DNA of 64,000 nucleotides from Aquirufa lenticrescens (GTDB lineage Bacteria > Bacteroidota > Bacteroidia > Cytophagales > Spirosomataceae). The position numbers and the translations under genes were made by a program. The notes beneath the pieces were generated by a model that saw only the letters and a list, made by a program, of their open reading frames with translations, was not told the DNA's origin and did not search any database. Numbering within the stretch: position 1 is the first letter of the stretch; every line of letters starts with the position of its first letter. This document shows positions 17,161-27,422 of this stretch, in pieces. The stretch is from assembly GCF_019916085.1 (NCBI RefSeq), contig NZ_CP049834.1, positions 341,501 through 405,500 of the forward strand, written 5' to 3'.

Positions 17161-19256
17161 GAGATGCGCGCCCAGTTAGTCGTGTCTTTGCGCTGGGTTC
17201 TGACTTGCTCTCTAATCATCGCGTATTCGGATTTTTCGAGGTTCGGATCTTCTTCTAAGATTTTTTGGGCTGTTTCCCGGGCTACTTTAAGGATTTCACC
17301 ATCTTTCGCGAGGTCTGCGATCATGAGATCGATGGCGCCACTTTGACGCGTTCCCGTGATGTCGCCCGGACCGCGCAATTGCAAATCCACTTCGGCGATT
17401 TCGAACCCGTTATTGGTTTTCACCATGGTTTCGATGCGTTTCTTGGTGTCTGCGCTGATTTTGAAACCAGTCATTAGGATGCAATAACTTTGTTCCGCTC
17501 CTCGACCTACGCGACCTCTGAGCTGGTGTAATTGCGATAAACCAAATCTTTCTGCACTTTCAATCACCATAATGGAGGCATTAGGCACGTTTACGCCTAC
17601 CTCGATCACGGTGGTGGCAACCATAATTTTGGTCCCATTCTTCACGAAGCGAGCCATCTCGATGTCCTTATCAGCGGGTTTCATTTTACCATGTAAGATC
17701 CCCAAAGGTACCTCTGGGAAAGCCCGTGAAATACTTTCGTAGCCATCCATCAAGTCCTTGAAGTCCATTTTCTCGGATTCTTCAATTAAAGGATAGACAA
17801 TATAGATTTGCCGGCCTTTGCTGAGTTCGCTTTGGATGAAAGCAAAGACTTGCAATCGATGCGTATCGTAGCGGTGGGTCGTCTGAATCGGTTTGCGGCC
17901 TACGGGTAATTCGTTAATTATCGAAATATCTAAATCTCCATAAAGCGTCATCGCTAAAGTCCTCGGAATCGGCGTCGCCGTCATGACTAAAATGTGCGGA
18001 TGGAACGTTTTGTTTTTGTCCCAAAGCTTCGCCCGCTGCGCTACCCCGAACCGGTGTTGCTCATCGATGATGCACATTCCCAAATTCTTGAACTGCACGG
18101 AATCCTCGAATAAAGCGTGCGTACCCACTAAAATCTGTAATTTCCCAGACTGCAAATCTTCGTGTAAACCCACGCGGTCTTTCTTCTTGACGGAGCCGGT
18201 CAGCTTCGCAATCGTGATGCCTAATAAATCCGCAAATTGCTTTAAACCTTGGTAATGTTGATCCGCTAAAATCTCCGTAGGTGCCATCAAACAGGCCTGC
18301 GTTCCATTGTCAATGGCTAACAGCATCGAAATAAAAGCCACAATCGTTTTTCCTGACCCCACATCCCCCTGTAAAAGTCGATTCATTTGCTTCCCTGACC
18401 GCATATCCGCGAAAATCTCCCGAATCACCTGCTTCTGGGCATTGGTTAATTCGAAGGGTAGATGGTCTTGGTAAAATTTGGTTAATAGCGCCGCGGAAGA
18501 AAAAACCTGTCCCGGGAAAGCAACTTTACGAATCAAATTCTGCTTGATCAAGCGTAACTGATTATAAAATAACTCCTCGAATTTCAGGCGGCGCCGGGCT
18601 TGGTGAAGCCACGTTTCGCTTTGGGGTAAATGAATATGGTATAAAGCCTCCTGCTTGGAAATTAACTTAAACTGAGAGGTAACATCCCCCGGCAAAGTCT
18701 CCCGAATGTAAGGAAAAGCAATTTCTAATAAGTTTTTTTGCAGTGTGGCAATCGCCTTGCTGTCGATGTATTTCTTGCGTAATTTTTCCGTCAAAGGATA
18801 AACCGGCTGAAAATACTTGCCCGAGGCTTGTTCTCCTTTGTAGACCTCCATTTCTGGGTGGGTCATCTGAATCGTGCCATTGAAACTAGTAGGCTTGCCA
18901 TAAAACAGGTAGTCTACTCCGGTATTTAGGGATTTTTCCAGCCATTTCACCCCTTGAAACCAAACGATTTCGATGCACCCCGTTGCATCGCACACTTGTG
19001 CAACAATGCGTTGACGGTGTCCTGCGCCTATTTTTTCTTTGAAACGAATCCGGCCCACAAACTGCGCATGGTCCATTTCGTCTGTGATGGAGGCGATGGG
19101 ATGAACCACGGTGCGGTCCTCGTAACGGAAGGGGAAGTATTGAATCAGGTCACCGTAGGTGAACATCCCTAGCTCGGTCTGAAGCAGCGTTAGCTTCGCT
19201 GGGGTCATCCCGCGGAGTTTGGCTAAATCAGTATCGAAAAAAGGTACAAGCGACAT
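17157..19256 (-). CDS. recG: ATP-dependent DNA helicase RecG
   Basis: Remodels stalled forks and branched DNA. The 699 residues match RecG (693 in E. coli): an N-terminal wedge/OB domain (about 1-250), Walker [10 protein letters not shown] (about 297-304), the DEQH box IIDEQHRFG (about 396-404), [10 protein letters not shown], and the C-terminal helicase motifs including QLRGRVGRG and the RecG-specific tail. It is divergent from nuoB and convergent with yqgE. Confidence 0.96.
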   Translation of the reverse strand: MSLVPFFDTDLAKLRGMTPAKLTLLQTELGMFTYGDLIQYFPFRYEDRTVVHPIASITDEMDHAQFVGRIRFKEKIGAGHRQRIVAQVCDATGCIEIVWFQGVKWLEKSLNTGVDYLFYGKPTSFNGTIQMTHPEMEVYKGEQASGKYFQPVYPLTEKLRKKYIDSKAIATLQKNLLEIAFPYIRETLPGDVTSQFKLISKQEALYHIHLPQSETWLHQARRRLKFEELFYNQLRLIKQNLIRKVAFPGQVFSSAALLTKFYQDHLPFELTNAQKQVIREIFADMRSGKQMNRLLQGDVGSGKTIVAFISMLLAIDNGTQACLMAPTEILADQHYQGLKQFADLLGITIAKLTGSVKKKDRVGLHEDLQSGKLQILVGTHALFEDSVQFKNLGMCIIDEQHRFGVAQRAKLWDKNKTFHPHILVMTATPIPRTLAMTLYGDLDISIINELPVGRKPIQTTHRYDTHRLQVFAFIQSELSKGRQIYIVYPLIEESEKMDFKDLMDGYESISRAFPEVPLGILHGKMKPADKDIEMARFVKNGTKIMVATTVIEVGVNVPNASIMVIESAERFGLSQLHQLRGRVGRGAEQSYCILMTGFKISADTKKRIETMVKTNNGFEIAEVDLQLRGPGDITGTRQSGAIDLMIADLAKDGEILKVARETAQKILEEDPNLEKSEYAMIREQVRTQRKDTTNWARIS

Positions 19257-19317
19257 GCACGAAAAATTTTGTGAATTTAGGTATATTTACAGAACGATTG
19301 CGAAAATTACCCCAAAC

Positions 19318-19833
19318 ATGAAGAGTTTTTTAGACCAAGAATTTGAATCCGACGGCTTTGTGCTCAGCAATGTCGAAGATTTATTTAATTGGGCGAGGGC
19401 GAGTTCGCTTTGGCCGATGAGTTTTGGTTTAGCGTGTTGCGCAATCGAAATGATGCAAGCCTTTGCTTCTGGGTATGATTTAGACCGTTTTGGGGTGTTT
19501 CCGCGGCCTTCCCCGCGTCAATCCGACGTTATGATTGTTGCTGGAACCGTAACTTTTAAAATGGCAGATCGCATCCGTCGTCTCTATGAACAAATGCCAG
19601 AACCGCGATACGTTATTTCGATGGGTTCTTGTGCGAATTGTGGCGGTCCCTATTGGGAACATGGCTACCATGTGGTGAAAGGAGTGGACAAAATTATTCC
19701 GGTAGACGTGTATGTTCCCGGATGCCCACCGCGTCCTGAAGCACTTTTAGGAGGTATCATTAAGTTACAACAAAAGATAAGTCAGGAGACCCTTGTGGCT
19801 CCTACACGCATATTAGAAGCCTTAAACAAATAG
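19318..19833 (+). CDS. nuoB: NADH-quinone oxidoreductase subunit B
   Basis: Carries the terminal [4Fe-4S] cluster N2 of complex I next to the quinone site. The 171 residues contain all four ligands: Cys40-Cys41 in LACCAIEMM, Cys105 in GSCANCGG and Cys136 in [11 protein letters not shown]. The ATG at 19318 fits the family N-terminus; in-frame ATGs at 19255 and upstream are inside or beside recG and give a non-homologous extension. nuoA is not upstream. nuoC follows after one base. Confidence 0.94.
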   Translation: MKSFLDQEFESDGFVLSNVEDLFNWARASSLWPMSFGLACCAIEMMQAFASGYDLDRFGVFPRPSPRQSDVMIVAGTVTFKMADRIRRLYEQMPEPRYVISMGSCANCGGPYWEHGYHVVKGVDKIIPVDVYVPGCPPRPEALLGGIIKLQQKISQETLVAPTRILEALNK

Positions 19834-19834
19834 G

Positions 19835-20314
19835 ATGGAACTGGCAGCAATTCAAGCATTTTTGCAAGCAGAATTTGGTTTTGAATCCCAGTGGGAGGAG
19901 GAATTAAGTCGATTGACTTTGCCTGCGGAGCAGATTTTGCCGGTTTGCGATTTTCTCTGGAAAAACCCAGCCACCTATTTTGATTCCCTTTCTTGTATCA
20001 CGGCCATCGATCAAGGGCCTGAGGCAGGCAAAATGGAAGTTATTTATACGCTTTATTCAATCCCGAATCATCTTACGTTGCATTTGCGAGTGATTTTAGA
20101 TCGGGAAAAGCCTATGGTTTCTTCTGTTTCTTCTGTCTGGAGAACAGCAGATTGGCATGAGCGAGAAGCCTTTGATTTCTTTGGCATTCAATTTACCAAT
20201 CATCCTGATTTACGCAGAATATTGCTTCCAGAAGACTGGGAGGGGCATCCATTGCGCAAAGATTATGTAGAGCAAACGAAATACCACGGTATTCAAGTGA
20301 AATACGATCGATGA
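19835..20314 (+). CDS. nuoC: NADH-quinone oxidoreductase subunit C
   Basis: A 30-kDa-type peripheral arm subunit of complex I, 159 residues. The signature WHEREAFDFFGI, then HPDLRRILLPEDW and GHPLRKDY, is intact at the C-terminal half. It is a separate gene rather than a nuoCD fusion. nuoD does not follow: a glycosyltransferase overlaps its stop by four bases (ATGA). The rest of complex I must be encoded elsewhere. Confidence 0.93.
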   Translation: MELAAIQAFLQAEFGFESQWEEELSRLTLPAEQILPVCDFLWKNPATYFDSLSCITAIDQGPEAGKMEVIYTLYSIPNHLTLHLRVILDREKPMVSSVSSVWRTADWHEREAFDFFGIQFTNHPDLRRILLPEDWEGHPLRKDYVEQTKYHGIQVKYDR

Positions 20315-21186
20315 AAATAGCCGGCTTTACCTTTATTCGGAATGCGGTGAAGAACGATTATGCCATCGTAGAAGCCATTACGTCTATTTTACCCATCTGC
20401 GACGAGTTCGTGGTGGCAGTAGGGAAGTCGGAGGATGAGACTTTGGCCTTAATTCAATCAATTCCGTCGGATAAAATCAAAATCGTGGAGACGGTTTGGG
20501 ATGATTCTAAACGAGAAGGCGGCGCCACGTTTGCTTTAGAAACGGATAAAGCGCTTCAGGCAATTTCCAAAGACATTGATTGGGCTTTCTATATCCAAGG
20601 CGACGAATGTGTGCACGAAGTGGATTTGCCCGTGGTGAAAGCAGCGATGGAGGCGAATTTGGCTGATTCAAACGTAGAAGGTTTACTCTTTCATTACCGA
20701 CATTTTTACGGGTCCTATGGCCATGTGGCAGTGTCACGACGCTGGTATAGAAGAGAAATCAGAGTGGTAAAAATGCATCCGGGTGTTCATTCTTATAAGG
20801 ATGCGCAGGGTTTTCGAAAAGACGGCAAAAAGCTGAAGGTGAAATTAATTCCGGCTCATATTAACCATTACGGCTGGGTAAAACCGCCCGAAGGCCTGAA
20901 CAATAAGGTGCGGAACTTCACGCAATTCTACCACGATGACGCTTGGTTAGCCGAAAATGTGCCGGCAGATTACCAGTTTGATTACGGTAATGCGGAACGT
21001 TTGTTTCGATTTGAAGGCACGCATCCAGCCGTGATGGCGGGCCGAGTGGCACGTTCAAACTGGCCATTCTATTTTGATCCAATTGAATTAGAGAAGAAAA
21101 TGACCTTGCGCCGCAAGATTTTGCAGAAGATCGAAGACCTCACGGGGTACCGCGTGGGTGAATACAAAAATTACCGCCTGCTATAA
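20311..21186 (+). CDS. Glycosyltransferase, family-2-like
   Basis: A 291-residue protein with a GT-A-like N-terminus (MKIAGFTFIRNAVKNDYAIV), EFVVAVGKSEDETL and a DWAFYIQGDECVHE block at the place of the metal-binding DxD. It is probably a cytoplasmic enzyme that adds a sugar in surface-glycan assembly. Donor and acceptor are unknown. It overlaps nuoC by four bases and the next glycosyltransferase by one base, so all four genes are likely cotranscribed. Confidence 0.75.
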   Translation: MKIAGFTFIRNAVKNDYAIVEAITSILPICDEFVVAVGKSEDETLALIQSIPSDKIKIVETVWDDSKREGGATFALETDKALQAISKDIDWAFYIQGDECVHEVDLPVVKAAMEANLADSNVEGLLFHYRHFYGSYGHVAVSRRWYRREIRVVKMHPGVHSYKDAQGFRKDGKKLKVKLIPAHINHYGWVKPPEGLNNKVRNFTQFYHDDAWLAENVPADYQFDYGNAERLFRFEGTHPAVMAGRVARSNWPFYFDPIELEKKMTLRRKILQKIEDLTGYRVGEYKNYRLL

Positions 21187-22076
21187 TGGAAGAGTCAATT
21201 CAATTTTTCCCGGCATCTCAGGCGCCTAAAAACCCCTATTTCTCCATCCTCATTCCGAGCTGGAATAATTTGGCCTATTTGCAATTATGCATCGCGGCCA
21301 TCCGAAAACACTCAACGACTTCCTTTGAAATCATCTTGCACTTAAATGAGGCCAAAGACGGTTCCAAAGAATGGGTGGAATCACAACCAGATATCGCTTT
21401 TTCGTATAGCCCGATCAACGTGGGCGTTTGCTATGCCATGAACGCGATGGTCAAGCTTGCACGCGCGGATTACTTCTTGTATTTGAACGACGATATGTAT
21501 GTGCTGCCTAATTGGGATGGGTATCTGAAAGAGGAAATTGAACTCATCGGGCACAAGGAATTCTTTTTATCGGCCACGGCCATCGAGCCGAAAGCCCAAA
21601 GCGCTTGTTCTATTCAGGCCGATTACGGTCGCTCGCTAGCCACTTTCGAGGAAGCGAGATTACTTGAAACCTATGAATCTTTACCTTTTGCAGACTGGCA
21701 AGGTGCGACTTGGCCGCCTAATGTGGTGCACCGGTCGCTATGGGATAAAGTGGGAGGCTATTCGAATGAATTTACGCCGGGAATGTATTCAGATCCCGAT
21801 TTTTCTATGAAATGCTGGCAGGCGGGCGTTCGCTTGTTCAAGGGGATTTCGCGGAGTAGAGTCTACCATTTTGGGTCCATTTCCGTGAAGCGTGTGAAGC
21901 AGAACAAGGGTTACTACCAGTTTATTAGAAAGTGGGGGATGACCTCGTCGACTTTGTCGAAATATTACCTGCGTCGTGGGGATACATTCGATGGGCCTTT
22001 AGTGCAACGCCCGATTCCGGTTGTAGTACATTTGAAAAATCTGTACTACCGATTAAGTCTCCCGTTTAGAAAATAG
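21186..22076 (+). CDS. Glycosyltransferase family 2
   Basis: A 296-residue GT2 enzyme. The opening PYFSILIPSWNNLAYLQLC, the nucleotide-sugar motif FLYLNDDMYVLPNWD (NDD as the DxD equivalent) and GVCYAMNAMV are typical. Late in the protein, GMYSDPDFSMKCWQAG matches the acceptor-side ED-like block. It likely acts in surface polysaccharide synthesis. It is convergent with the next glycosyltransferase with a gap of three bases. Confidence 0.85.
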   Translation: MEESIQFFPASQAPKNPYFSILIPSWNNLAYLQLCIAAIRKHSTTSFEIILHLNEAKDGSKEWVESQPDIAFSYSPINVGVCYAMNAMVKLARADYFLYLNDDMYVLPNWDGYLKEEIELIGHKEFFLSATAIEPKAQSACSIQADYGRSLATFEEARLLETYESLPFADWQGATWPPNVVHRSLWDKVGGYSNEFTPGMYSDPDFSMKCWQAGVRLFKGISRSRVYHFGSISVKRVKQNKGYYQFIRKWGMTSSTLSKYYLRRGDTFDGPLVQRPIPVVVHLKNLYYRLSLPFRK

Positions 22077-22079
22077 CTT

Positions 22080-22985
22080 TTAGTAAATTGAAATTATGAG
22101 TTTGAAGCTGTAAAGGAAACTGCCTAATTCAGATTTTCCTTTATAGGCTAACATTGCTCGGTGGTGTTTTGCGACGGTGAGAAATCTACGTATACGTGCC
22201 GCGATTGTAGTTGACGCAAAATCCAGTGCTAGTGTGAGCAAAATTTTCCGTTCCACGCCCTCTGGGCAGCGATCAGCTAGTAAATTAAGGCGTTTTACAA
22301 TCCGTGCATTCCGTTCCTCTCGCGTAGTATAGTTCTTCTTCCCTTTGCTTAAATCAGCCCCCATCGTGTTGCTGCTGTGTTGGCGGTAATTCACTAAGGT
22401 TTGCGGAAAATAGGCAACGCCGTTTAGGGCCGCTCCCGCAAATCCGAGGATATAATCGTGTCCCACATAATCAGGAAAAGGCAAGGCGATGTCGATGATT
22501 TCGCGCTTAAATAGCATTGCGTGTCCCATCGCTTTGGTGCCAAAAACATAGTGCAAAGCTGTTGGATAATCGCACAAATAATTTCTATCGGAGAATTTTC
22601 TAGTAACAGTGCCTGTAGCATCGGTTAAAGCAGAATCCGCATAAATCAACGAATGAGAACCAATGGCACTCGCCAACAAACTGATTTTTTCCGGCATCCA
22701 CACATCGTCCTGATCCGCTAGTGCGATCATTTCGCCTTTTGCGGACCTGATTCCGGTTTCGAAAGTGGCTAATAAGCCTTGGTTTATAGGGTTTGCGACT
22801 AATTGAATGCGCTCGTCTTGCGAGGCGTAGAGTCGCAATATCTCTAAAGAAGAATCCGATGAGGCATCGTCCACGAACACAAATTCCAAGGATGGATAGC
22901 TTTGAGCTAACAAGCTGTCCACTTGTTCCCGGAGGTATTTTTCCCCGTTATAGGTGGCCATCACAATGGAAATTAAGGGCGACAT
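22080..22985 (-). CDS. Glycosyltransferase family 2 (rhamnosyltransferase-like)
   Basis: A 301-residue GT2 enzyme with ISIVMATYNGEKYLREQVDS at the N-terminus, FVDDASSD, and the ALADQDDVWMPEKI motif that is typical of rhamnosyl- and related transferases acting on O-antigen-like chains. The C-terminal part is basic and may touch the membrane. Donor sugar is a guess. It is divergent from the ABC exporter gene. Confidence 0.87.
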   Translation of the reverse strand: MSPLISIVMATYNGEKYLREQVDSLLAQSYPSLEFVFVDDASSDSSLEILRLYASQDERIQLVANPINQGLLATFETGIRSAKGEMIALADQDDVWMPEKISLLASAIGSHSLIYADSALTDATGTVTRKFSDRNYLCDYPTALHYVFGTKAMGHAMLFKREIIDIALPFPDYVGHDYILGFAGAALNGVAYFPQTLVNYRQHSSNTMGADLSKGKKNYTTREERNARIVKRLNLLADRCPEGVERKILLTLALDFASTTIAARIRRFLTVAKHHRAMLAYKGKSELGSFLYSFKLIISIY

Positions 22986-23043
22986 TCGGATATTGTTTCT
23001 GAAAATTGTCGTAATTTGACCAAAATTTCGATAAAAAGCCGCA

Positions 23044-24879
23044 TTGAAAACATATTTTCGCTTATTAAGCTACGCCGTTTCGATCCGCAAGTATGTATTT
23101 CCATACTTCGGGTTTTCCTTGCTAGCGAGTTTATTCGGCATTCTTAATTTTACCTTGCTGATCCCCTTGTTGAATGTCTTGTTCAACCAATCAGCTCCGG
23201 AGAACATTCAGATTTACCGAGTTTTACCCGCTTTTTCGCTAACGCCATCCTATTTCTCATTCTTGTTTAACCACTATTTCTATGGTGCTTTGGAGAATTT
23301 TGGACGGATTGGGGCGCTGAAATATGCTTGTGGGGCCATCATGGTTTCAGTTATTTTATCGAATTTCTTTCGGTATTTTTCCCAAAGAGTCCTCAAAACA
23401 GTCGAAGCAGACACGATTGCTTCGTTGCGTCAAGCGGTTTTTGAGCGGGCGATTCGCCTAGATCTTAGTTATTTCACAGAGCAGAAAAAGGGTAACCTGA
23501 TGTCTCGTTTAACCACGGACGTGCAGGAAGTCGAAAATAGTATCGGCCGCGCCTTCACGGCAACTTTTAAAGAGATTTTTACGCTGGTTTTATTCTTCGT
23601 TTTTCTGGCGAGTATGTCAGTGAAACTAACTTTGTTTTCGTTGATCATCTTGCCGCTTTCAGGCTCCGTGATTGCGACGATTACAAGACGTTTACGCCGC
23701 GCCGCAGGGGAGGTGCAACAGCATTTGAGTGGAATTATCAGTTTACTGGATGAGACATTCGGAGCGATGCGGGTGGTGAAAGCCTTTCGGGCTGAGAAAA
23801 TGATGGATGCGCGTTTCCAAGCGGGAAATGATCGCTATCGCAATTCCTTATTGAAGATGGTTTTTCGCCAAGAGTTAACATCCCCCACCTCAGAGAGTTT
23901 AGGGGTTTTAGTCGTGACGGGTATCTTATTATACGGAGGTAGTTTAGTCATTAGTGGTGAAGGAGAATTGTCCGCATCGACGTTTATTGCCTTTATCGCG
24001 ACTTTTTCGCAGGTGATGCGTCCGGCGAAAGCCATTGCGGATGCGTTCAGTGGCATTCAGCGTGGGGTTGCTTCGGCAGATCGCATTATTGAAATTTTGG
24101 ATACGGAATCTGAAATCGTAGCGGAGGAGCCGATTACGAGAGTAGAAGAATTTACAGATAGAATCAGCTTCCAGAAAGTTGGATTTGAATATGTGAAAGG
24201 GCGTTCCGTTTTGAAAGAAGTAAGTTTCGATATTCCCAAAGGAAAGACCATTGCGCTGGTGGGTGCTTCCGGCGGAGGGAAGTCTACGCTGGCGGATTTA
24301 TTACCGCGTTTTTACGATCCATCGTCAGGTATCATTACCTTGGATGGAATCCCTTTGAAAAACATCCCTTTGGACGACTTAAGAGGCTTGATGGGAATTG
24401 TGACCCAGGAATCGGTCTTGTTCAATGATACGATATTTAATAACATCGCCTTCGGGACGGAGGCTACTTTAGCTGAGGTTCAAGCGGCGGCGAAGATTGC
24501 GAATGCACACGATTTTATTTCGGCAAATCCGGAAGGTTACGAAACAGTAATTGGTGATAGAGGCTCTAAATTATCTGGGGGCCAAAGACAGCGCATCTCC
24601 ATTGCCCGCGCCGTTCTCAAAAATCCTCCTATCTTGATTCTAGATGAGGCCACCAGTGCCTTAGACAATGAATCTGAGAAGTTAGTTCAAGAGGCTTTGA
24701 GTCATTTGATGGAGAATCGCACGGTTTTAGTCATTGCGCACCGTTTGTCTACGATTCAACACGCTGACCAAATTTTAGTCGTTCAACAAGGCGAAATCAT
24801 CGAACGTGGGACTCACGAAGAATTGATGAAGATCGCGAAAGGGGCCTACGCGGTTTTGGCACAAGGTATATCAGCCTAA
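23044..24879 (+). CDS. ABC exporter, fused permease and ATPase (MsbA-like)
   Basis: A 611-residue half-transporter that dimerises to flip lipid or glycolipid, or export another amphipath. It has about six transmembrane helices (1-320), then an ATPase with Walker A GASGGGKST (about 406-414), signature LSGGQRQR (about 510-517), Walker B ILILDEATSALD and the switch histidine AHRLSTI. The start is a TTG at 23044; no other start fits the MKTYFRLLSYA opening. Its setting beside three glycosyltransferases suggests lipid-linked glycan export, but MsbA-like lipid A flipping is equally possible. Confidence 0.9.
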   Translation: MKTYFRLLSYAVSIRKYVFPYFGFSLLASLFGILNFTLLIPLLNVLFNQSAPENIQIYRVLPAFSLTPSYFSFLFNHYFYGALENFGRIGALKYACGAIMVSVILSNFFRYFSQRVLKTVEADTIASLRQAVFERAIRLDLSYFTEQKKGNLMSRLTTDVQEVENSIGRAFTATFKEIFTLVLFFVFLASMSVKLTLFSLIILPLSGSVIATITRRLRRAAGEVQQHLSGIISLLDETFGAMRVVKAFRAEKMMDARFQAGNDRYRNSLLKMVFRQELTSPTSESLGVLVVTGILLYGGSLVISGEGELSASTFIAFIATFSQVMRPAKAIADAFSGIQRGVASADRIIEILDTESEIVAEEPITRVEEFTDRISFQKVGFEYVKGRSVLKEVSFDIPKGKTIALVGASGGGKSTLADLLPRFYDPSSGIITLDGIPLKNIPLDDLRGLMGIVTQESVLFNDTIFNNIAFGTEATLAEVQAAAKIANAHDFISANPEGYETVIGDRGSKLSGGQRQRISIARAVLKNPPILILDEATSALDNESEKLVQEALSHLMENRTVLVIAHRLSTIQHADQILVVQQGEIIERGTHEELMKIAKGAYAVLAQGISA

Positions 24880-24918
24880 TTATTGCAAATTTTATTAGCA
24901 TATCCGTCTGCAAAAAAG

Positions 24919-24926
24919 TAATTTTG
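24919..24926 (+). promoter_or_regulatory. -7 promoter element of the aminotransferase gene
   Basis: TAATTTTG matches TAnnTTTG, 38 bases before the ATG at 24965. The nearest TTG (24883-24885) is 33 bases away, too far for a standard -33 element. Confidence 0.45.
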
Positions 24927-24964
24927 CACTCGATTTTATATACAAATATTCGTTTCTAAATACC

Positions 24965-26167
24965 ATGTCACAAGCACAATTAGCCCAAAGAATTCAAGCA
25001 TTAGAAGAATCCTCTACTTTAGGGATGACGAAAAAAGCGCGCGAATTAGCAGCTCAAGGTCACAAAGTAATCAGTCTTTCCGTAGGAGAGCCAGATTTTA
25101 AAACACCAGCTCATATCTGTGAGGCAGCGAAAAAGGCAATTGATGACGGTTTTCATGGGTATTCGCCAGTTGCGGGTTATCCAGACTTGCGTATGGCGAT
25201 CGCTAATAAATTAAAGCGTGATAATAACCTAGAGTGGGGTTCTGAAAATATCGTGGTTAGTACTGGCGCAAAACACTCTTTAGCAAACGCGATTGCAGCT
25301 TTAATTAACCCAGGCGACGAAGTGATCATCTTCTCTCCATATTGGGTTTCTTACTCCGAGATGGTGAAATTAGCGGAAGGAACTTCGGTAATTGTTCAAG
25401 GTGCTTTTGAAAATAACTTCAAAGTAACACCGGAACAATTCGAAGCTGCCATCACACCTAAAACGAAAATGGTGATGTTCGCATCTCCTAACAATCCAAC
25501 AGGATCGGTTTACACAGAATCAGAATTACGTGATATCGCAAACGTGGTAGCGCGTCATGAAAATATTTACGTCCTAGCTGATGAAATTTACGAATACATC
25601 AACTTTACCCAAGGGGGTCACTTCTCGATCGGATCTATTCCGGAAATCAAGGAACGCGTGATCACGGTGAACGGTGTGGCGAAAGGTCACGCGATGACAG
25701 GTTGGAGAATTGGATTTATCGCGGCGGCTAAATGGATCGCAGATGGTATCGAAAAGCTTCAAGGTCAAGTGACTTCAGGTACAAATTCAATCGCTCAAAA
25801 AGCGGCAGTAGTAGCCTTTAACGGTAGCTTAGACCACGCTTACGAAATGAAAGCGGCATACGATCGCCGTCGTAAGTTAGTAGTAGAAAAATTACGTGAA
25901 ATCCCAGGTTTCAAGGTAAATATGCCTGATGGCGCATTCTATGCGTTCCCAGATATTTCTTACTATTTCGGAAAAACAGATGGAACAACGGTAATCAATG
26001 ATTCAGACGATTTCTGTTCTTGGTTATTAGCGGATGCTTTTGTCGCTACGGTAGCGGGTTCTGGTTTCGGAGCACCCGATTGTATGCGTATTTCCACAGC
26101 AGCCGCAGACGAACAATTAGTGGAAGCTTGCGATCGCATTAAAGCTGCCGTTGCTAAATTAAAATAA
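24965..26167 (+). CDS. Class I/II aspartate aminotransferase
   Basis: A 400-residue PLP enzyme of the AspC/AspB branch. SVGEPDF (about 39-45) and PNNPTGSVY bind the cofactor region, and the Schiff-base lysine is Lys240 in GVAKGHAMTGWRIGF. It transfers amino groups between aspartate and 2-oxoglutarate, though related enzymes accept prephenate or aromatic acids. It has its own promoter and is followed after one base by nhaD. Confidence 0.88.
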   Translation: MSQAQLAQRIQALEESSTLGMTKKARELAAQGHKVISLSVGEPDFKTPAHICEAAKKAIDDGFHGYSPVAGYPDLRMAIANKLKRDNNLEWGSENIVVSTGAKHSLANAIAALINPGDEVIIFSPYWVSYSEMVKLAEGTSVIVQGAFENNFKVTPEQFEAAITPKTKMVMFASPNNPTGSVYTESELRDIANVVARHENIYVLADEIYEYINFTQGGHFSIGSIPEIKERVITVNGVAKGHAMTGWRIGFIAAAKWIADGIEKLQGQVTSGTNSIAQKAAVVAFNGSLDHAYEMKAAYDRRRKLVVEKLREIPGFKVNMPDGAFYAFPDISYYFGKTDGTTVINDSDDFCSWLLADAFVATVAGSGFGAPDCMRISTAAADEQLVEACDRIKAAVAKLK

Positions 26168-26168
26168 G

Positions 26169-27422
26169 ATGGGAATCGCGTCCATTATTGTCTTTATTTT
26201 AGGGTATTTAGCTATTACATTGGAGCACCCCTTAAAGATTAATAAAACGGCTACAGCCTTAGTTACAGGTGTACTTGTTTGGACAATTTATGCGATTTCT
26301 ACCGGGGATGCCTCCGAATTAGGTCATCACTTAGCGTCTACTTCGGAGATATTATTCTTCTTGCTAGGTGCGATGACGCTAGTGGAATTAGTCGATGCCC
26401 ACCAGGGTTTTTACTTCGTCTCTCGATTGATAAAAACTGATAAGGTGATTAAACTGCTATGGATAGTGGGTTTGATCACCTTTTTTATGTCTGCCGTTTT
26501 AGACAATTTGACCACGGCGATCGTGATGGTCACCTTGCTACGTAAGTTGATCAGCAATAAAGAAACCCGGAGGTATTTCGTGGGTATTGTTGTGATCGCG
26601 GCTAATGCAGGTGGTGCTTGGTCGCCTATCGGTGATGTGACGACGACGATGTTATGGATAGGAGGTCAAGTTTCGGCTACCGGCATTATTCAAAGTTTAT
26701 TGTTGCCTTCTTTGGTTGCTTTACTTGTGCCATTAGCTGTCGCTTCTTATGTCTTGAAAAACCAAGCAATTGGTCAATCAGCAGCGTCGGTAACCTTGAG
26801 TTCGACAGAAGAACGCGATGGAAAAATCATGCTTTTCGCTGGCGCAGGTTCTTTGATTGGTGTTCCAATCTTCAAAACCTTGACACACTTGCCGCCTTAT
26901 ATGGGGATTTTATTGGCCCTAGGTTTGGTATGGATTTTATCCGAAATCTTGCATTCTGAGAAAGATGAGGAGGCGAAGAAACATTTAAGTGTGGGCTATG
27001 CCTTGACCAAAATAGATACTTCCAGTATTCTCTTTTTCCTAGGAATTCTATTAGCAATTGGCGGTTTAGAGTCTTTTGGTTACTTGCACGCGCTCTCAGA
27101 TCAATTAGCGCACGCATTAGGTAACCAAAACTTAATCGTCACCATCATTGGTTTAGCGTCTGCTGTCGTAGATAATGTGCCATTAGTGGCAGCTACGATG
27201 GGAATGTATTCGCTGACTGATTTTCCCATGGATCACGAGATGTGGGAATACCTCGCCTTCTGTGCTGGAACAGGTGGCAGTATCCTAATTATTGGATCTG
27301 CAGCTGGAGTGGCAGTAATGGGAATGGAGAAAATCGAATTCGGCTGGTACCTAAAAAAAATAGGCTTTCTGGCCTTGCTAGGTTATTTCGCTGGGGCCGG
27401 TTTGTATCTGCTATTACACTAA
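26169..27422 (+). CDS. nhaD: Na+/H+ antiporter NhaD type
   Basis: A 417-residue inner-membrane protein with about 10-12 transmembrane helices. Motifs such as SAVLDNLTTAIVMVTLLRKL, ANAGGAWSPIGDVTTTMLW and SAVVDNVPLVAATMGMY match the NhaD/ArsB-like ion transporter superfamily; the conserved Asp-Asn pairs (LDN and VDN) lie in the two repeats. It expels sodium for protons. It is cotranscribed with the aminotransferase and ends in a four-base overlap (CTAA) with the PAP2 gene. Confidence 0.9.
   Translation: MGIASIIVFILGYLAITLEHPLKINKTATALVTGVLVWTIYAISTGDASELGHHLASTSEILFFLLGAMTLVELVDAHQGFYFVSRLIKTDKVIKLLWIVGLITFFMSAVLDNLTTAIVMVTLLRKLISNKETRRYFVGIVVIAANAGGAWSPIGDVTTTMLWIGGQVSATGIIQSLLLPSLVALLVPLAVASYVLKNQAIGQSAASVTLSSTEERDGKIMLFAGAGSLIGVPIFKTLTHLPPYMGILLALGLVWILSEILHSEKDEEAKKHLSVGYALTKIDTSSILFFLGILLAIGGLESFGYLHALSDQLAHALGNQNLIVTIIGLASAVVDNVPLVAATMGMYSLTDFPMDHEMWEYLAFCAGTGGSILIIGSAAGVAVMGMEKIEFGWYLKKIGFLALLGYFAGAGLYLLLH

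Noticed and set aside
19219-19317. Extended nuoB start upstream of 19318
   Set aside because: The extension overlaps recG and does not resemble any NuoB N-terminus.
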